DNA of 35,530 bases, taken from positions 67,839 to 103,368 of the forward strand of contig LM655196.1 of assembly GCA_000824825.2 (NCBI GenBank), in the 5' to 3' direction. The translations under genes and the position numbers were made by a program. Shown here piece by piece: positions 10,674 to 18,949 of the stretch (position 1 is the first letter of the stretch; each line of letters opens with the position of its first letter). Below the pieces are notes generated by a model. It had not been told where the DNA came from, did not search any database, and saw nothing but the letters and a program-made list of their open reading frames with translations. Origin of the DNA: Mesorhizobium sp. ORS 3324. Its GTDB lineage: Bacteria > Pseudomonadota > Alphaproteobacteria > Rhizobiales > Rhizobiaceae.

Positions 10674-11969
10674 ATGACCCAGACCAGCGACATACCGCAA
10701 AGGCGGACGCTCGCGCGGATCGGCCACTTCGTGGCCGCGCGCCGGAAGCTGGTTTTCGACTATTTCTCGGCGGTGAGCGGCGCCGGCGGGCGGCTGGTGT
10801 TCTCGCTCGCCTATTTCGTGGCGCTGGCCAATACACTGTCCATCGCCGAATTCGGCATGTTCGCCACCGCCTCGGCGGCAGGCGTCATGCTGTCGCGGAT
10901 CCTCGCCTTCGGCTTCATCTCAGCACTTTACCGTACCGCCGCGATCCGCCCGAATCTGATCGGCACCTTCACAGCCGGCTTTCTGTTCCTCGGCGCGATC
11001 TCGCTGCCGGTTCTCGCCGCCACCTCCTACGTCGTCTACCTGACCTTCTTCGCCGGGACGGTGCCGCTGCCGGTCTTCGCCGCGGTGGTCTTCGCCGAGG
11101 CACTTTTGTGGCGTCCGGTCGAAGTGGTGCTGATCGTCAACAACGGCCTCGGCAATTTCGGCCGCGCGGCAGTGCTGACGATCCTGGCCACGGCGCTGAG
11201 AGCCGTCGGCGCGGTGCTGTTCATGCTCGCCGCGCAGCGCAGCATCGGCGTCTGGTCGTGGTTCTATATCGGCGCCAACGCCGCCTCGCTCATCGTCGCC
11301 TTCGTCTTCTTCTACCCGCGCCAACGGCTGAGGCTACGCAGCGAGCTCTATTTCAGGCGGCTCGCCGATTCCGTCTATGTCGCGGGATCGGAGGTGCTGT
11401 TCTACCTGCAGATGGAGTTCGACAAGCTGCTGGTTCTGTCGATCGGCGGACCGCATCTCGCCGGCATCTACGCCATCATCATGCGGCTGGTCGATCTCAC
11501 GGCAATCCCGATCCGCACATTCTCGATGATGCTGGTGCAGCGCATGATGCGGGCGCCGCAGCTTCTGTCGCGGCTGGCGGTCAAGAGCGGCATCGAAGGC
11601 GGCGTGTTCCTTATCTCGACGCTGGCGCTCTTGTCGCTCGGCATCGTGCTGCATTTCTTCCCCACTGCGCTGGGCAGGAATGTCGCCGAGGCTGCACCCC
11701 TGGTGGCGCTAGCGATATCAGTGCCTGGCCTGCGCAATCTCGTCGAATACCAGGCCGAGCTGCTGTTCGCGCGCGGGCAGACGGCGGTGCGAGCGATCAA
11801 CCTCGGACTGCTCGCCGGCTTGAAGGCTATGCTACTCACGTATGTGCTGAGGACGATCCCCGACACGCCCAATTTGGTGCTGTCGCTCAACATCGTCTTC
11901 CTGCTGCTCTATCTCGCCTCGGTGCTTTTGACCTATTCGGCGATGCGGCGGCCGGCAAAGGCAATCTAG
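10674..11969 (+). CDS. Wzx-like lipopolysaccharide/exopolysaccharide flippase
   Basis: A 431-residue, very hydrophobic protein with about eleven or twelve membrane segments spread over the whole length (for example residues 35-55, 100-125, 165-190, 195-215, 305-325 and 400-422). An early segment reads GAGGRLVFSLAYFVALANTL and is followed by SIAEFGMFATASAAG, the usual start of the Wzx/PST-type oligosaccharide flippases of the MATE-like superfamily. It would turn undecaprenyl-linked repeat units across the inner membrane. Context (Wzz, Wzy-like protein and glycosyltransferases within 7 kb) agrees. Its stop lies two bases from the stop of the convergent DUF6492-like gene. Confidence 0.85.
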   Translation: MTQTSDIPQRRTLARIGHFVAARRKLVFDYFSAVSGAGGRLVFSLAYFVALANTLSIAEFGMFATASAAGVMLSRILAFGFISALYRTAAIRPNLIGTFTAGFLFLGAISLPVLAATSYVVYLTFFAGTVPLPVFAAVVFAEALLWRPVEVVLIVNNGLGNFGRAAVLTILATALRAVGAVLFMLAAQRSIGVWSWFYIGANAASLIVAFVFFYPRQRLRLRSELYFRRLADSVYVAGSEVLFYLQMEFDKLLVLSIGGPHLAGIYAIIMRLVDLTAIPIRTFSMMLVQRMMRAPQLLSRLAVKSGIEGGVFLISTLALLSLGIVLHFFPTALGRNVAEAAPLVALAISVPGLRNLVEYQAELLFARGQTAVRAINLGLLAGLKAMLLTYVLRTIPDTPNLVLSLNIVFLLLYLASVLLTYSAMRRPAKAI

Positions 11970-11971
11970 AG

Positions 11972-12904
11972 TCAGGTGAGCCTATTCAGCCCGATCAAAC
12001 GGCGGATGCGGGCGACATCCGTGCCTATGAAGGACTGCATGCCGATCGCCACCTGTTGCGGTTCCATGGCGTCGACGAAACGGCGAAACTCCTCATCCGA
12101 CAGCGCCTCGCCATTCCAGTGGACACGGCAGAATTCCACTTGCTCGTGGAAATGGCCGGCGCCGTCCAGCAGGTCGTCGACATAGCGGCCGTAGATCATG
12201 CATTCGGAGAATTTGCGTGCCGCGCCGACGACGCCGACCCAGTCACGGCCGTGCATCTTCTCGATCTGCTCGCACATCGCATTGACCGTCTCGCGGCGCC
12301 AGGCGATCAGCGTCGAAATATAGTCGTGGGTCGAAACCTTCGCCGCATCTATGCCGAGCGCCGAGCCGGCATTGCGCGACCAGATGCGATGCTGGTCATG
12401 CCCGTCAGTGGCGAGCACGCCGTCGCGCCGGAACAGCCGCACCTTGCCGTCGCGCCAGAAGGCGCTTGTGTCGAACGGCCAGAGGAAAGCGACATCGGAA
12501 TCGCAAAAGACGAGCACGTCCTCTGCGGCATGCGCGGCAATGGCGATGCGGCGAAGCTGCTGCACGTGCCAGCCGCGCAGCGGTTGCGTCTTGAGGCTCA
12601 GCCAGACGCGGCGGCGGAACAGGCTGAGCGGATCGTCGAAAACGCGCAGCCAGCGCGGCAAAAGATCCCGTTCGTCGACGATCGTGCGGCGGCCGCCTTC
12701 CAGCTGGCGAAACAGCGCCAAGTCGCGGTGCTCGACGAGGATATAGTGCCTCGCAATGCCGGTCACATGGCGATCCATTGTCTCGCACAAGAGCCGGCAG
12801 CGTTCGAAATCCGGCGCATAGCTTGCCGTCACCATCGCGGCCGAAGGCGTGTGCGGCAGCGGATCGATCCTGGTTGCGGCATCCGGCACGAAGCGGCTGT
12901 TCAA
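11972..12904 (-). CDS. DUF6492-like putative glycosyltransferase
   Basis: The product is 310 residues from TTG 12904. The start is decided by a GGAGG seven bases upstream and by the TTGA overlap with the stop of the preceding gene (12901-12903), a sign of translational coupling. The frame is open further upstream to 13156, but that part lies over the WecG-type gene. The N-terminus MVTASYAPDFERCRLLCETM (about residues 20-39) and an acidic VLVFCDSDVAFLWPFD motif (a DxD-type metal and nucleotide-sugar site) resemble the DUF6492 family, often found in rhizobial polysaccharide loci. Glycosyltransferase activity is inference from the DxD-like motif and the neighbours; no acceptor can be assigned. 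Confidence 0.78.
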   Translation of the reverse strand: MNSRFVPDAATRIDPLPHTPSAAMVTASYAPDFERCRLLCETMDRHVTGIARHYILVEHRDLALFRQLEGGRRTIVDERDLLPRWLRVFDDPLSLFRRRVWLSLKTQPLRGWHVQQLRRIAIAAHAAEDVLVFCDSDVAFLWPFDTSAFWRDGKVRLFRRDGVLATDGHDQHRIWSRNAGSALGIDAAKVSTHDYISTLIAWRRETVNAMCEQIEKMHGRDWVGVVGAARKFSECMIYGRYVDDLLDGAGHFHEQVEFCRVHWNGEALSDEEFRRFVDAMEPQQVAIGMQSFIGTDVARIRRLIGLNRLT

Positions 12905-13692
12905 CGGCTCGCCTCCACCGCTTGCGGCTTGCGCGACAGTCTCTGCTTCAAGACGCGCCACAGGAAGAGCGGGTTGCCGACCACATAACGGCGCCACAGG
13001 CGACGGGGCTCGATCCACAGGCGAAAAAGCCATTCGAGCCTGAGACGACGCATCCAAAGCGGGGCGCGCGGCACGGTGCCGCTGAGGAAATCGAGCAACG
13101 CGCCGACCGCGATCGGCAAGGTGCAGTGACGAGCATCGATATGGCGCGCGATCCACAGTTCCTGGCGCGGCACGCCCATGGCGACGAGCAGTATATCCGG
13201 TCGAAGCTTCGCGATGCGCTCGATGATCGCGGGCTCTTCGGCGGGGGAGAAATAGCCGTCATGGACGACCACGAATTTGTGCTGCGCGGCGAGCGCCGAA
13301 AGCTTGACGGATGCCGCCTCCGCATTGACCCGCGTCGCGCCGAGCAGCGCCACGGTCAGCGGCCGCGCCGACGCCTGCAGGAAGGCCGGCACGAAATCGG
13401 TGCCGTTGAGATTGTCGGGAAAAGGCGCGCCGTAGAGCAGCGTTGCGGCGATGTCGACGCCGACCCCGTCGGGCAGCACGAGGAAGTCGTCGAGCGCGCC
13501 GGCGAACACCGGATCGGTGCAGGCGAGATTGGCGTTGTGGGCGTTGAGGAAGCTCACCTTGGTGAAGCGTTGCTCGGCGATCAGCCGGGAAAGCAGCGCT
13601 ATTGCCTCGTCCCAGCGGATGGCAAGCACGGGGATGCCGAGGATCGTCTTCAGCGTGTCGAAGCCGAAGGCGCGCGCCGCGTGCACATTCAT
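12901..13692 (-). CDS. WecG/TagA/CpsF-family (GT26) glycosyltransferase
   Basis: A 263-residue protein with the full set of GT26 motifs: SFLNAHNANLACTDP near residue 47, LPDGVGVDIAATLLYG near 73, NLNGTDFVPAFL near 95, DGYFSP, and LLVAMGVPRQELWIARH near 168. This family adds N-acetylmannosaminuronic acid or a related sugar to a polyprenyl-linked acceptor at the inner membrane, usually as the second sugar of a repeat unit. The ATG at 13692 overlaps the upstream stop in an ATGA arrangement, and its own stop overlaps the TTG start of the next gene. All three minus-strand genes therefore form one coupled operon. Confidence 0.93.
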   Translation of the reverse strand: MNVHAARAFGFDTLKTILGIPVLAIRWDEAIALLSRLIAEQRFTKVSFLNAHNANLACTDPVFAGALDDFLVLPDGVGVDIAATLLYGAPFPDNLNGTDFVPAFLQASARPLTVALLGATRVNAEAASVKLSALAAQHKFVVVHDGYFSPAEEPAIIERIAKLRPDILLVAMGVPRQELWIARHIDARHCTLPIAVGALLDFLSGTVPRAPLWMRRLRLEWLFRLWIEPRRLWRRYVVGNPLFLWRVLKQRLSRKPQAVEASR

Positions 13693-14861
13693 GCAGCGAC
13701 CTCCTGCCTGATGGCGCCGAGCTTCTCCAGCCCAAGCGCGATCGCGGCATCGAGCGCCCTCACCTGCCGGTAATGGAAGGCGCTGCCGTCGACATCCCGG
13801 ACATCGGCCGCCGCCGCTTCGAGCGCCGCGGCGAAAGCGATTGGGTCGTCGGTCACGACACAGTTTTGCGGCCGGTAGCCGATGCCGCGCAGCGAGCGGC
13901 TGGTGGCGACGGACGGCAGGCCGAGCTCGAAGGTCTCGATGGTCTTCAGCTGCACGCCGCTGCCGGCGATGCTGATCAGCGGAATGACGGCGGCGCCGCG
14001 CACAAAGGCCCGGGCGTCCGGAACCCGCCCGACGAACTGCACGCCGGGATGCGTCGACGTCACCCCCGACGGCATGTTGCCGGCGATCCTGATACGGAAA
14101 TCCGGCTTGAGATGCGGCACGACCTTGCTCAGGAACCAGTCGAGGCCGATGCGATTGGGCTGCCAGGTCCAGGTGCCGATCAGCGCCGCGTCGCAGTCGA
14201 TGTGGCGCTGCGCTTTTTTCACCGGCGCCTCGGCGCGGGTCACCAGCGGCAGCACAGCAGAGCGGTCACCTGAGGCAACGCCGAGCGCTGCGCGGTCCTC
14301 TTCGGCCAGCGTGAAGACGAAGCGCGCGGCGCGGCAGAGACGCTTCTCCATCACTTCGAGCAGCCTGGCCTCGCGGCGAAACAGCCAGCGTTGAAGGGCG
14401 CTGCCGGCCGCGGCGGCGTTCTCCTCGGCCGAACGGTGCTCGACATTATGGGCGACGAAGATCGAAGGCCGGTCGCCGAAGAGATTTTCAAAGGCGCCGG
14501 CAAATTGCACAGAATTGAGCACGTAGCCGTCGAACGGGCCGGCGCCCTCAATCGCGGCGCGGATCTGCGCGTCGGAAACGACGCGCAACTTGACGGACGA
14601 GAAAGTGAGACCGCCGAGCATCGCCTTGCCCACCCACGCGATCTTGCGCAGCGGCGAGGCGCTTTCGGTGCGCACCTCGACGGCGCCGAGGACAATGGTG
14701 TTTTCAGGATCGGCGGGCGGCTTTCCCGGCCAGCTGAAGCCGATCACCGTCACGCGCGCGCCGGCGCGCCGCAAGGCGTCGATGATCGCGGCGTTGGCAA
14801 TCTCGTAGCCCGAGGCGAGAGCGCCGTCTGGCACGATCGATGTGGCGAACAGCAGATGCAT
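13689..14861 (-). CDS. GT4-type glycosyltransferase
   Basis: The product is 390 residues from ATG 14861, with AGGTGAG just upstream. It starts MHLLFATSIVPDGALASGYE, the first strand of a GT-B fold. The C-terminal half contains the GT4 nucleotide-sugar region: IGTWTWQPNRIGLDWFLSKV, HPGVQFVGRVPDARAFVRGA and GVQLKTIETFELGLPSVATS, with the conserved E in TIETFELGLP. It is likely a retaining glycosyltransferase of polysaccharide repeat-unit assembly at the cytosolic face. It is the first gene of the three-gene minus-strand operon. The 22 residues possible before Met 14861 do not look like part of the domain. Confidence 0.88.
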   Translation of the reverse strand: MHLLFATSIVPDGALASGYEIANAAIIDALRRAGARVTVIGFSWPGKPPADPENTIVLGAVEVRTESASPLRKIAWVGKAMLGGLTFSSVKLRVVSDAQIRAAIEGAGPFDGYVLNSVQFAGAFENLFGDRPSIFVAHNVEHRSAEENAAAAGSALQRWLFRREARLLEVMEKRLCRAARFVFTLAEEDRAALGVASGDRSAVLPLVTRAEAPVKKAQRHIDCDAALIGTWTWQPNRIGLDWFLSKVVPHLKPDFRIRIAGNMPSGVTSTHPGVQFVGRVPDARAFVRGAAVIPLISIAGSGVQLKTIETFELGLPSVATSRSLRGIGYRPQNCVVTDDPIAFAAALEAAAADVRDVDGSAFHYRQVRALDAAIALGLEKLGAIRQEVAA

Positions 14862-15033
14862 CTCACCTATCCATTGGTGCAGCCGGTAGCAAAGCGCGGT
14901 GAAGCCTTGATTAAATGGCACCGGCAAAGGCCGAGAACCCGGGTTTTTCGGAGCCCGCGCGCGAAGGTGATTAACGAAACGTTATCATCGCGCTGCTATC
15001 GAGGATCAAACCCACACGGCCTGGAAACGGATG

Positions 15034-16032
15034 ATGCCTTTGCCCTCGGACGCTTTGGCGATATCGATCGCGGGCCGATCTCCGGGGCTTGCCGCCGAGA
15101 CCGTCGAGGCGGTCGTCACGCTGCCGACCTTCAGGCGGCCCAAGCAGGTTTTGGAAACGCTGGCATCGCTCGGGGCGCAGAAAACCGAGCGCCGCTTCGC
15201 CGTCATCGTCATGGAAAATGAGGCCGAGGCGCGCGAGGGCGCCAGGGCGGCACTGCCGCTGTTCGAGCGCGACGAGATGCCAGGCCTGGTTGTCATCGCG
15301 CATGAACGCGGCAATTGCAGCGCCTACAATGCCGGCTGGCAGACGGCGATCCTGCAGTTCCCCAACTTCAAACATCTGCTGGTGATAGACGACGACGAGG
15401 TCGCCGAGCCCGACTGGCTGGAGCGCATGTGCCGTGCAGCCGAGACGCTCCGAGCCGACATCGTCGGCGGGCCGCAAGTACCGGTCTTCGCCGATCCCTC
15501 CCATGCGAGATGGGCCGAACATCCGGTCTTTGCGCCGCCATACTACGAAACCGGCCGCGTTCCGGCGCTCTATTCGTCCGGCAATCTGCTGGTAGGGCGC
15601 AACGTGCTCACGGCCATGGGGCCACCCTTTCTCGATCTGCGATTCAATTTCATGGGCGGCGGCGATTCCGACTTCCTGAGCCGCGCCGCGCAGAAAGGTT
15701 TCGCGCTCGGCTGGTGCGCGGAGGCAAGGGTCAAGGAAACGGTTCCGGCCCGCCGCGTGGAATCCGACTGGATCCGCGCCCGCAGCCTGCGCAATGGTGT
15801 GATCTCTACCCTCGTCGAGAAGAAGAAGCGCGCGGGGACGCCATTCGCCGGGGCCAAGGTTCTGCTGAAGAGCCTGGCGCTGCTTGCCGCCTCGCCGCTG
15901 CGCGGCGTCGTCCGGCTGGCGCGCACCGGCTCGCCGGCGACAGGTCTCTATCCCGTCTATGTCGCGCTCGGCCGGGTGCTTGCCGAATTCGGATATGCCA
16001 ATGAGCAGTACCGACAGCCTGAAAAGAACTGA
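15034..16032 (+). CDS. GT2-family glycosyltransferase
   Basis: The product is 332 or 333 residues (ATG at 15031 or 15034; the GGAAACGG upstream suits the second better). The GT-A fold is visible: VEAVVTLPTFRRPKQVLETL at about residues 25-44, HERGNCSAYNAGW, the metal-binding LLVIDDDEVAEPDWLERM near residue 117, and a downstream acceptor region with MGGGDSDFLSRAAQKGF (ED/GD type). It is divergent from the minus-strand operon by about 170 bp and overlaps the following polymerase gene by some 30 bp. It probably adds one sugar of the repeat unit. Confidence 0.9.
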   Translation: MPLPSDALAISIAGRSPGLAAETVEAVVTLPTFRRPKQVLETLASLGAQKTERRFAVIVMENEAEAREGARAALPLFERDEMPGLVVIAHERGNCSAYNAGWQTAILQFPNFKHLLVIDDDEVAEPDWLERMCRAAETLRADIVGGPQVPVFADPSHARWAEHPVFAPPYYETGRVPALYSSGNLLVGRNVLTAMGPPFLDLRFNFMGGGDSDFLSRAAQKGFALGWCAEARVKETVPARRVESDWIRARSLRNGVISTLVEKKKRAGTPFAGAKVLLKSLALLAASPLRGVVRLARTGSPATGLYPVYVALGRVLAEFGYANEQYRQPEKN

Positions 16033-17320
16033 GCGCGAGCCGCTCAGCGCCGCCTTCACGCGTGAGGGCTTTGCGACGGCGATCGCGGCGCTGCTCTTTG
16101 CCGTCATCATCGTCTCGTTCCGGCCGTTCCAGCCGGCCGGCGCCGAACTCACCGGCGAAGGCGGCGACATAGTCAACCAGCTCGGCTTCGGCTCGCTCGG
16201 CGCGATCTCGATCTTCTCGCTGCTCGCCTTCGCCGATCCGCGCGTGGTGCGCTCGCTGGTCAGCCCGTCATGGGCGCTGATGCTGGGCTTCTTCCTCCTG
16301 TCGGTGGTGCTCGCCACCGATCCGCCATCGGCGATGCGCGCCGCCTCCTTCACCATGATCGGCATCATCACCATGGCCACTATCCTGGCGCTGTCGCGCG
16401 ACGCCGACTCTTTTGCCAGGGTCATCATCTTCACCGCCGTCGTGGTGATGGGTCTCTCCTACATCGGGCTCTTCGTCTTTCCGCACGAGGCGCTGCACAC
16501 GGCGGACTCGCAGGAGCCGGAACATGCGGGGCTCTGGCGCGGCGTCTTCACCCACAAGAACATCGCAGGACCGGTGATGGCCTGCTTCAGTTTCGCCGGG
16601 CTCTATCTCTGGCGGCGCGGGCAGCGCTGGTGGGGCATCGGCATTTTCTCGGCGGCCATGATCTTCATGCTGCACACCGGTTCGAAGACAACGGTCGGAC
16701 TGGTGCCCTTCTCGATCCTGATCGTGGTGCTGCCCAGCCTCATCGGCATGCGGCTCGGCACGCCGATCCTGTTTGCGTCCGCGATCACCGCGACCGCTGT
16801 CGGCACGCTCGGCATCGTCTTCATCGCGCCGGTCAAGCATCTGGCAGCGGTCTATTTTCCGAACCTCACCTATACCGGCCGCACGACGCTGTGGGAGTTT
16901 GCCGGCGAGATGCTGGCGAAGAAGCCCTGGACCGGCTACGGCTATGAAAGCTTCTGGGGAACACCGCTGCTGCTCAACCAGGACCAGCCTTTCGACCGGC
17001 CTTGGGACATCCGCAACATCGTGCACGGTCATGACGGCTATCTCGACATTGCTGTGCTGATGGGCATCCCCGCGCTTTGCGTCGCGGTCTATACCTTTCT
17101 GATTGCGCCCCTGCGCGACTACATGCGCATCCCACCGCGCAAGGAAAACATCTTGCTCGGCGATTTCTTCATGATGGTGGTGCTGTTCGCGGCATTGAAC
17201 GCTTTCCTCGAAAGCTTCTTCTTTCGCCGCGGCGACCCCGTCTGGCTGTTCTTCGTGCTTGGCGTGCTTGGCCTGAGGCAGGTATCGCTGCGGCCGATCC
17301 CGGTTCGCCGCGGCACCTGA
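16001..17320 (+). CDS. Wzy/O-antigen ligase-family membrane protein (ExoQ-like)
   Basis: About 439 residues from ATG 16001 (ATG 15995 is equally possible; both lie within the end of the GT2 gene). It has roughly ten membrane segments. A loop and membrane region typical of the Wzy_C family is present: GVFTHKNIAGPVMACF at about residues 180-195, GRTTLWEFAGEMLAKKPWTG at about 285-305, and HGHDGYLDIAVLMGIPALC at about 335-353. This family polymerises repeat units or ligates O-antigen to lipid A; ExoQ-type polymerase is the likeliest role beside Wzx and Wzz. Sequence alone does not separate polymerase from ligase. Confidence 0.87.
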   Translation: MSSTDSLKRTEREPLSAAFTREGFATAIAALLFAVIIVSFRPFQPAGAELTGEGGDIVNQLGFGSLGAISIFSLLAFADPRVVRSLVSPSWALMLGFFLLSVVLATDPPSAMRAASFTMIGIITMATILALSRDADSFARVIIFTAVVVMGLSYIGLFVFPHEALHTADSQEPEHAGLWRGVFTHKNIAGPVMACFSFAGLYLWRRGQRWWGIGIFSAAMIFMLHTGSKTTVGLVPFSILIVVLPSLIGMRLGTPILFASAITATAVGTLGIVFIAPVKHLAAVYFPNLTYTGRTTLWEFAGEMLAKKPWTGYGYESFWGTPLLLNQDQPFDRPWDIRNIVHGHDGYLDIAVLMGIPALCVAVYTFLIAPLRDYMRIPPRKENILLGDFFMMVVLFAALNAFLESFFFRRGDPVWLFFVLGVLGLRQVSLRPIPVRRGT

Positions 17321-17405
17321 TCGCTGGCTGATCGATCTCCTGCAGACTGGACTTTCCTGCCGCAATGCAAGCGTCTAAGGAGGGAGCCTTCTTGCGGAGG
17401 CTCTA

Positions 17406-18221
17406 ATGACGATCAGGCTCGTTCTCGCCGGTTGCGGCAATATGGGATACGCCATGCTCTCGGGCTGGCTGAAATCGGGCAAGCTCGAGCCGTCGGCGGT
17501 GTTCGTGGTCGAACCCAATGCCGAATTGCGCAAGCGCGCCGAGCATCTTGGCTGCGCTGCCGGCGCCGACGCTTCCGGCGTTCCGGCCGATGCGGTGCCT
17601 GATCTCGTCGTCATCGCCGTGAAGCCGCAGGTTATCCGCGACGTGCTCGCTGCCTACAAGCGCTTCGCCGACGGCAGGACCACATTTGTCAGCATCGCGG
17701 CGGGCACGCCGGTCGCAACCTTCGAGGAAATCCTCGGCGAGCTTGCGCCGATCATCCGCTGCATGCCGAACACGCCGGCGGCGATCGGCAAGGGCATGAT
17801 GGTGGTATTTTCCAACCCACTCGTCCTGGACGACGTCAGGCGCTTCGTCGCCGAGCTGCTCTCGGCAAGCGGTGTCGTCACGACGATCGACAACGAGGGC
17901 CTGATGGATGCTGTAACCGCGGTCTCCGGCTCCGGCCCGGCCTACATCTTCCATTTTATCGAAGCGCTGACGGTGGCCGCCGAGAAGGCCGGGCTGCCGG
18001 CCGAGACGGCCAAGCTGCTCGCCATGCAGACCGTTTATGGCGCCGCCTCGCTCGCCGCCGAAAGCGATGAGGAGCCGGCCATCTTGCGCCAGCAGGTCAC
18101 CAGCCCGAACGGCACGACAGCCGCGGCACTCGCCGTGCTGATGGGCGAAGACCGGCTGACGAAGCTTTTGATCGAAGCGGTGGAAGCGGCACGGCTCAGG
18201 TCGATAGAGCTGGGGAAGTGA
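17406..18221 (+). CDS. proC: Pyrroline-5-carboxylate reductase
   Basis: Reduces 1-pyrroline-5-carboxylate to L-proline with NAD(P)H, the last step of proline synthesis. The product is 271 residues, normal for the family. The N-terminal dinucleotide fold reads LAGCGNMGYAMLSGWL; PIIRCMPNTPAAIGKGM is near residue 116; and the family signature VSGSGPAYIFHFIEALT is near residue 175, followed by QVTSPNGTTAAAL. A strong GGAGG lies five bases before the ATG. It is a single-gene unit, convergent with vapC. Confidence 0.97.
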   Translation: MTIRLVLAGCGNMGYAMLSGWLKSGKLEPSAVFVVEPNAELRKRAEHLGCAAGADASGVPADAVPDLVVIAVKPQVIRDVLAAYKRFADGRTTFVSIAAGTPVATFEEILGELAPIIRCMPNTPAAIGKGMMVVFSNPLVLDDVRRFVAELLSASGVVTTIDNEGLMDAVTAVSGSGPAYIFHFIEALTVAAEKAGLPAETAKLLAMQTVYGAASLAAESDEEPAILRQQVTSPNGTTAAALAVLMGEDRLTKLLIEAVEAARLRSIELGK

Positions 18222-18233
18222 ATCTCGTTCCGA

Positions 18234-18626
18234 TCACGCGAGACCGGTGTGCGAAAAATCATTGCCCTTGTAGAGCAAGGCCATTCCGCGACTTTTCGCC
18301 GAAGCATATGACAGGCAGTCGGCGAGGTTGAGTTGGGCCGGATGGCAGCGACCCTTCCCATAATCAGAAAAGGCCCGGATCGCGAGTTTCGCATCGCCGC
18401 TTTCGATCGGGACGACTTCGATTTCGGCCTCTCGAAGAAAGGCCTCGATCGCTGTTTCCGCCACGATGGGTTCCACCGCCAGCAGCGAGGAGAGTCGCAT
18501 CGCAGCCTCCAGCATAACCAGCGGGGACGTTATCCTCCTTGGTGACTTCTCGATCTTGCTGCTCCACTCGGCGGCGTCGTCCTCACCTGCCAGGATTGCG
18601 ACAACCACCGACGTGTCGACGAACAT
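18234..18626 (-). CDS. vapC: VapC-type PIN-domain ribonuclease toxin
   Basis: A 130-residue PIN-domain protein: MFVDTSVVVAIL with the first acidic residue near position 4, LVMLEAAMRL with the conserved Glu, and NLADCLSYASAK plus GNDF near the C-terminus, completing the acidic cluster. VapC toxins cut specific RNAs and are neutralised by the partner antitoxin. The start ATG (18626-18624) overlaps the vapB stop as TGATG, the normal coupling of such pairs. The longer frame starting at 18641 would lie inside vapB and is rejected. Confidence 0.92.
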   Translation of the reverse strand: MFVDTSVVVAILAGEDDAAEWSSKIEKSPRRITSPLVMLEAAMRLSSLLAVEPIVAETAIEAFLREAEIEVVPIESGDAKLAIRAFSDYGKGRCHPAQLNLADCLSYASAKSRGMALLYKGNDFSHTGLA

Positions 18627-18868
18627 CAGGAATGTCCCCACATCTCGTCGATCTCATCCTTGCTCAAGGCCCTGCCGCCGTTGCCTGCCTTGGATCTGAA
18701 GTCTTGTGAAATGGCGGCCAGCCGCTCAGCCAGCGGAATTTGTTCGCGCCCGCGCTGCAGCTCGGATTCGAGCGCTTCGATGACCGCTTCGGTCATCGAG
18801 ATCTTGCGCCTTTCAGCCAGTTGCCGGGCGAGTTCCCTTGCCCGCGGGTCCCGTATCTGAAGATTCAT
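18626..18868 (-). CDS. vapB: VapB-type antitoxin
   Basis: An 80-residue protein. The N-terminal half (MNLQIRDPRARELARQLAER, then ISMTEAVIEALESEL) matches the Rv0623/PSK-type VapB antitoxins with a ribbon-helix-helix-like DNA-binding part. The C-terminal half, rich in charged residues and ending DEIDEMWGHS, would wrap the toxin. GGAGA lies eight bases before the ATG. It is the first gene of the pair, as expected for autoregulation, with a short inverted repeat just upstream. Confidence 0.92.
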   Translation of the reverse strand: MNLQIRDPRARELARQLAERRKISMTEAVIEALESELQRGREQIPLAERLAAISQDFRSKAGNGGRALSKDEIDEMWGHS

Positions 18869-18890
18869 CTGAACGGTCTCCTGTCTTTGC

Positions 18891-18905
18891 CACTACAATA
18901 TAGTG
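18891..18905. promoter_or_regulatory. Candidate VapB operator
   Basis: CACTA (18891-18895) and TAGTG (18901-18905) form a perfect inverted repeat with a five-base spacer, 23 bp upstream of the vapB start. VapB-VapC complexes commonly bind such palindromes over their own promoter. Assignment rests on position and symmetry only. Confidence 0.45.
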
Positions 18906-18949
18906 AATTCGTCATGACAAAGCGAGTGCAGTCGACGGGCTGAGGAGAA

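Noticed and set aside
12905..13156. N-terminal extension of the DUF6492-like protein
   Set aside because: It would lie over the WecG-type gene and has no family similarity; TTG 12904 with GGAGG is better supported.
17378..17404. A small hairpin overlapping the proC ribosome site
   Set aside because: Only about five base pairs (GAGCC with GGCTC) form around a ten-base loop; too weak to call a regulatory element.
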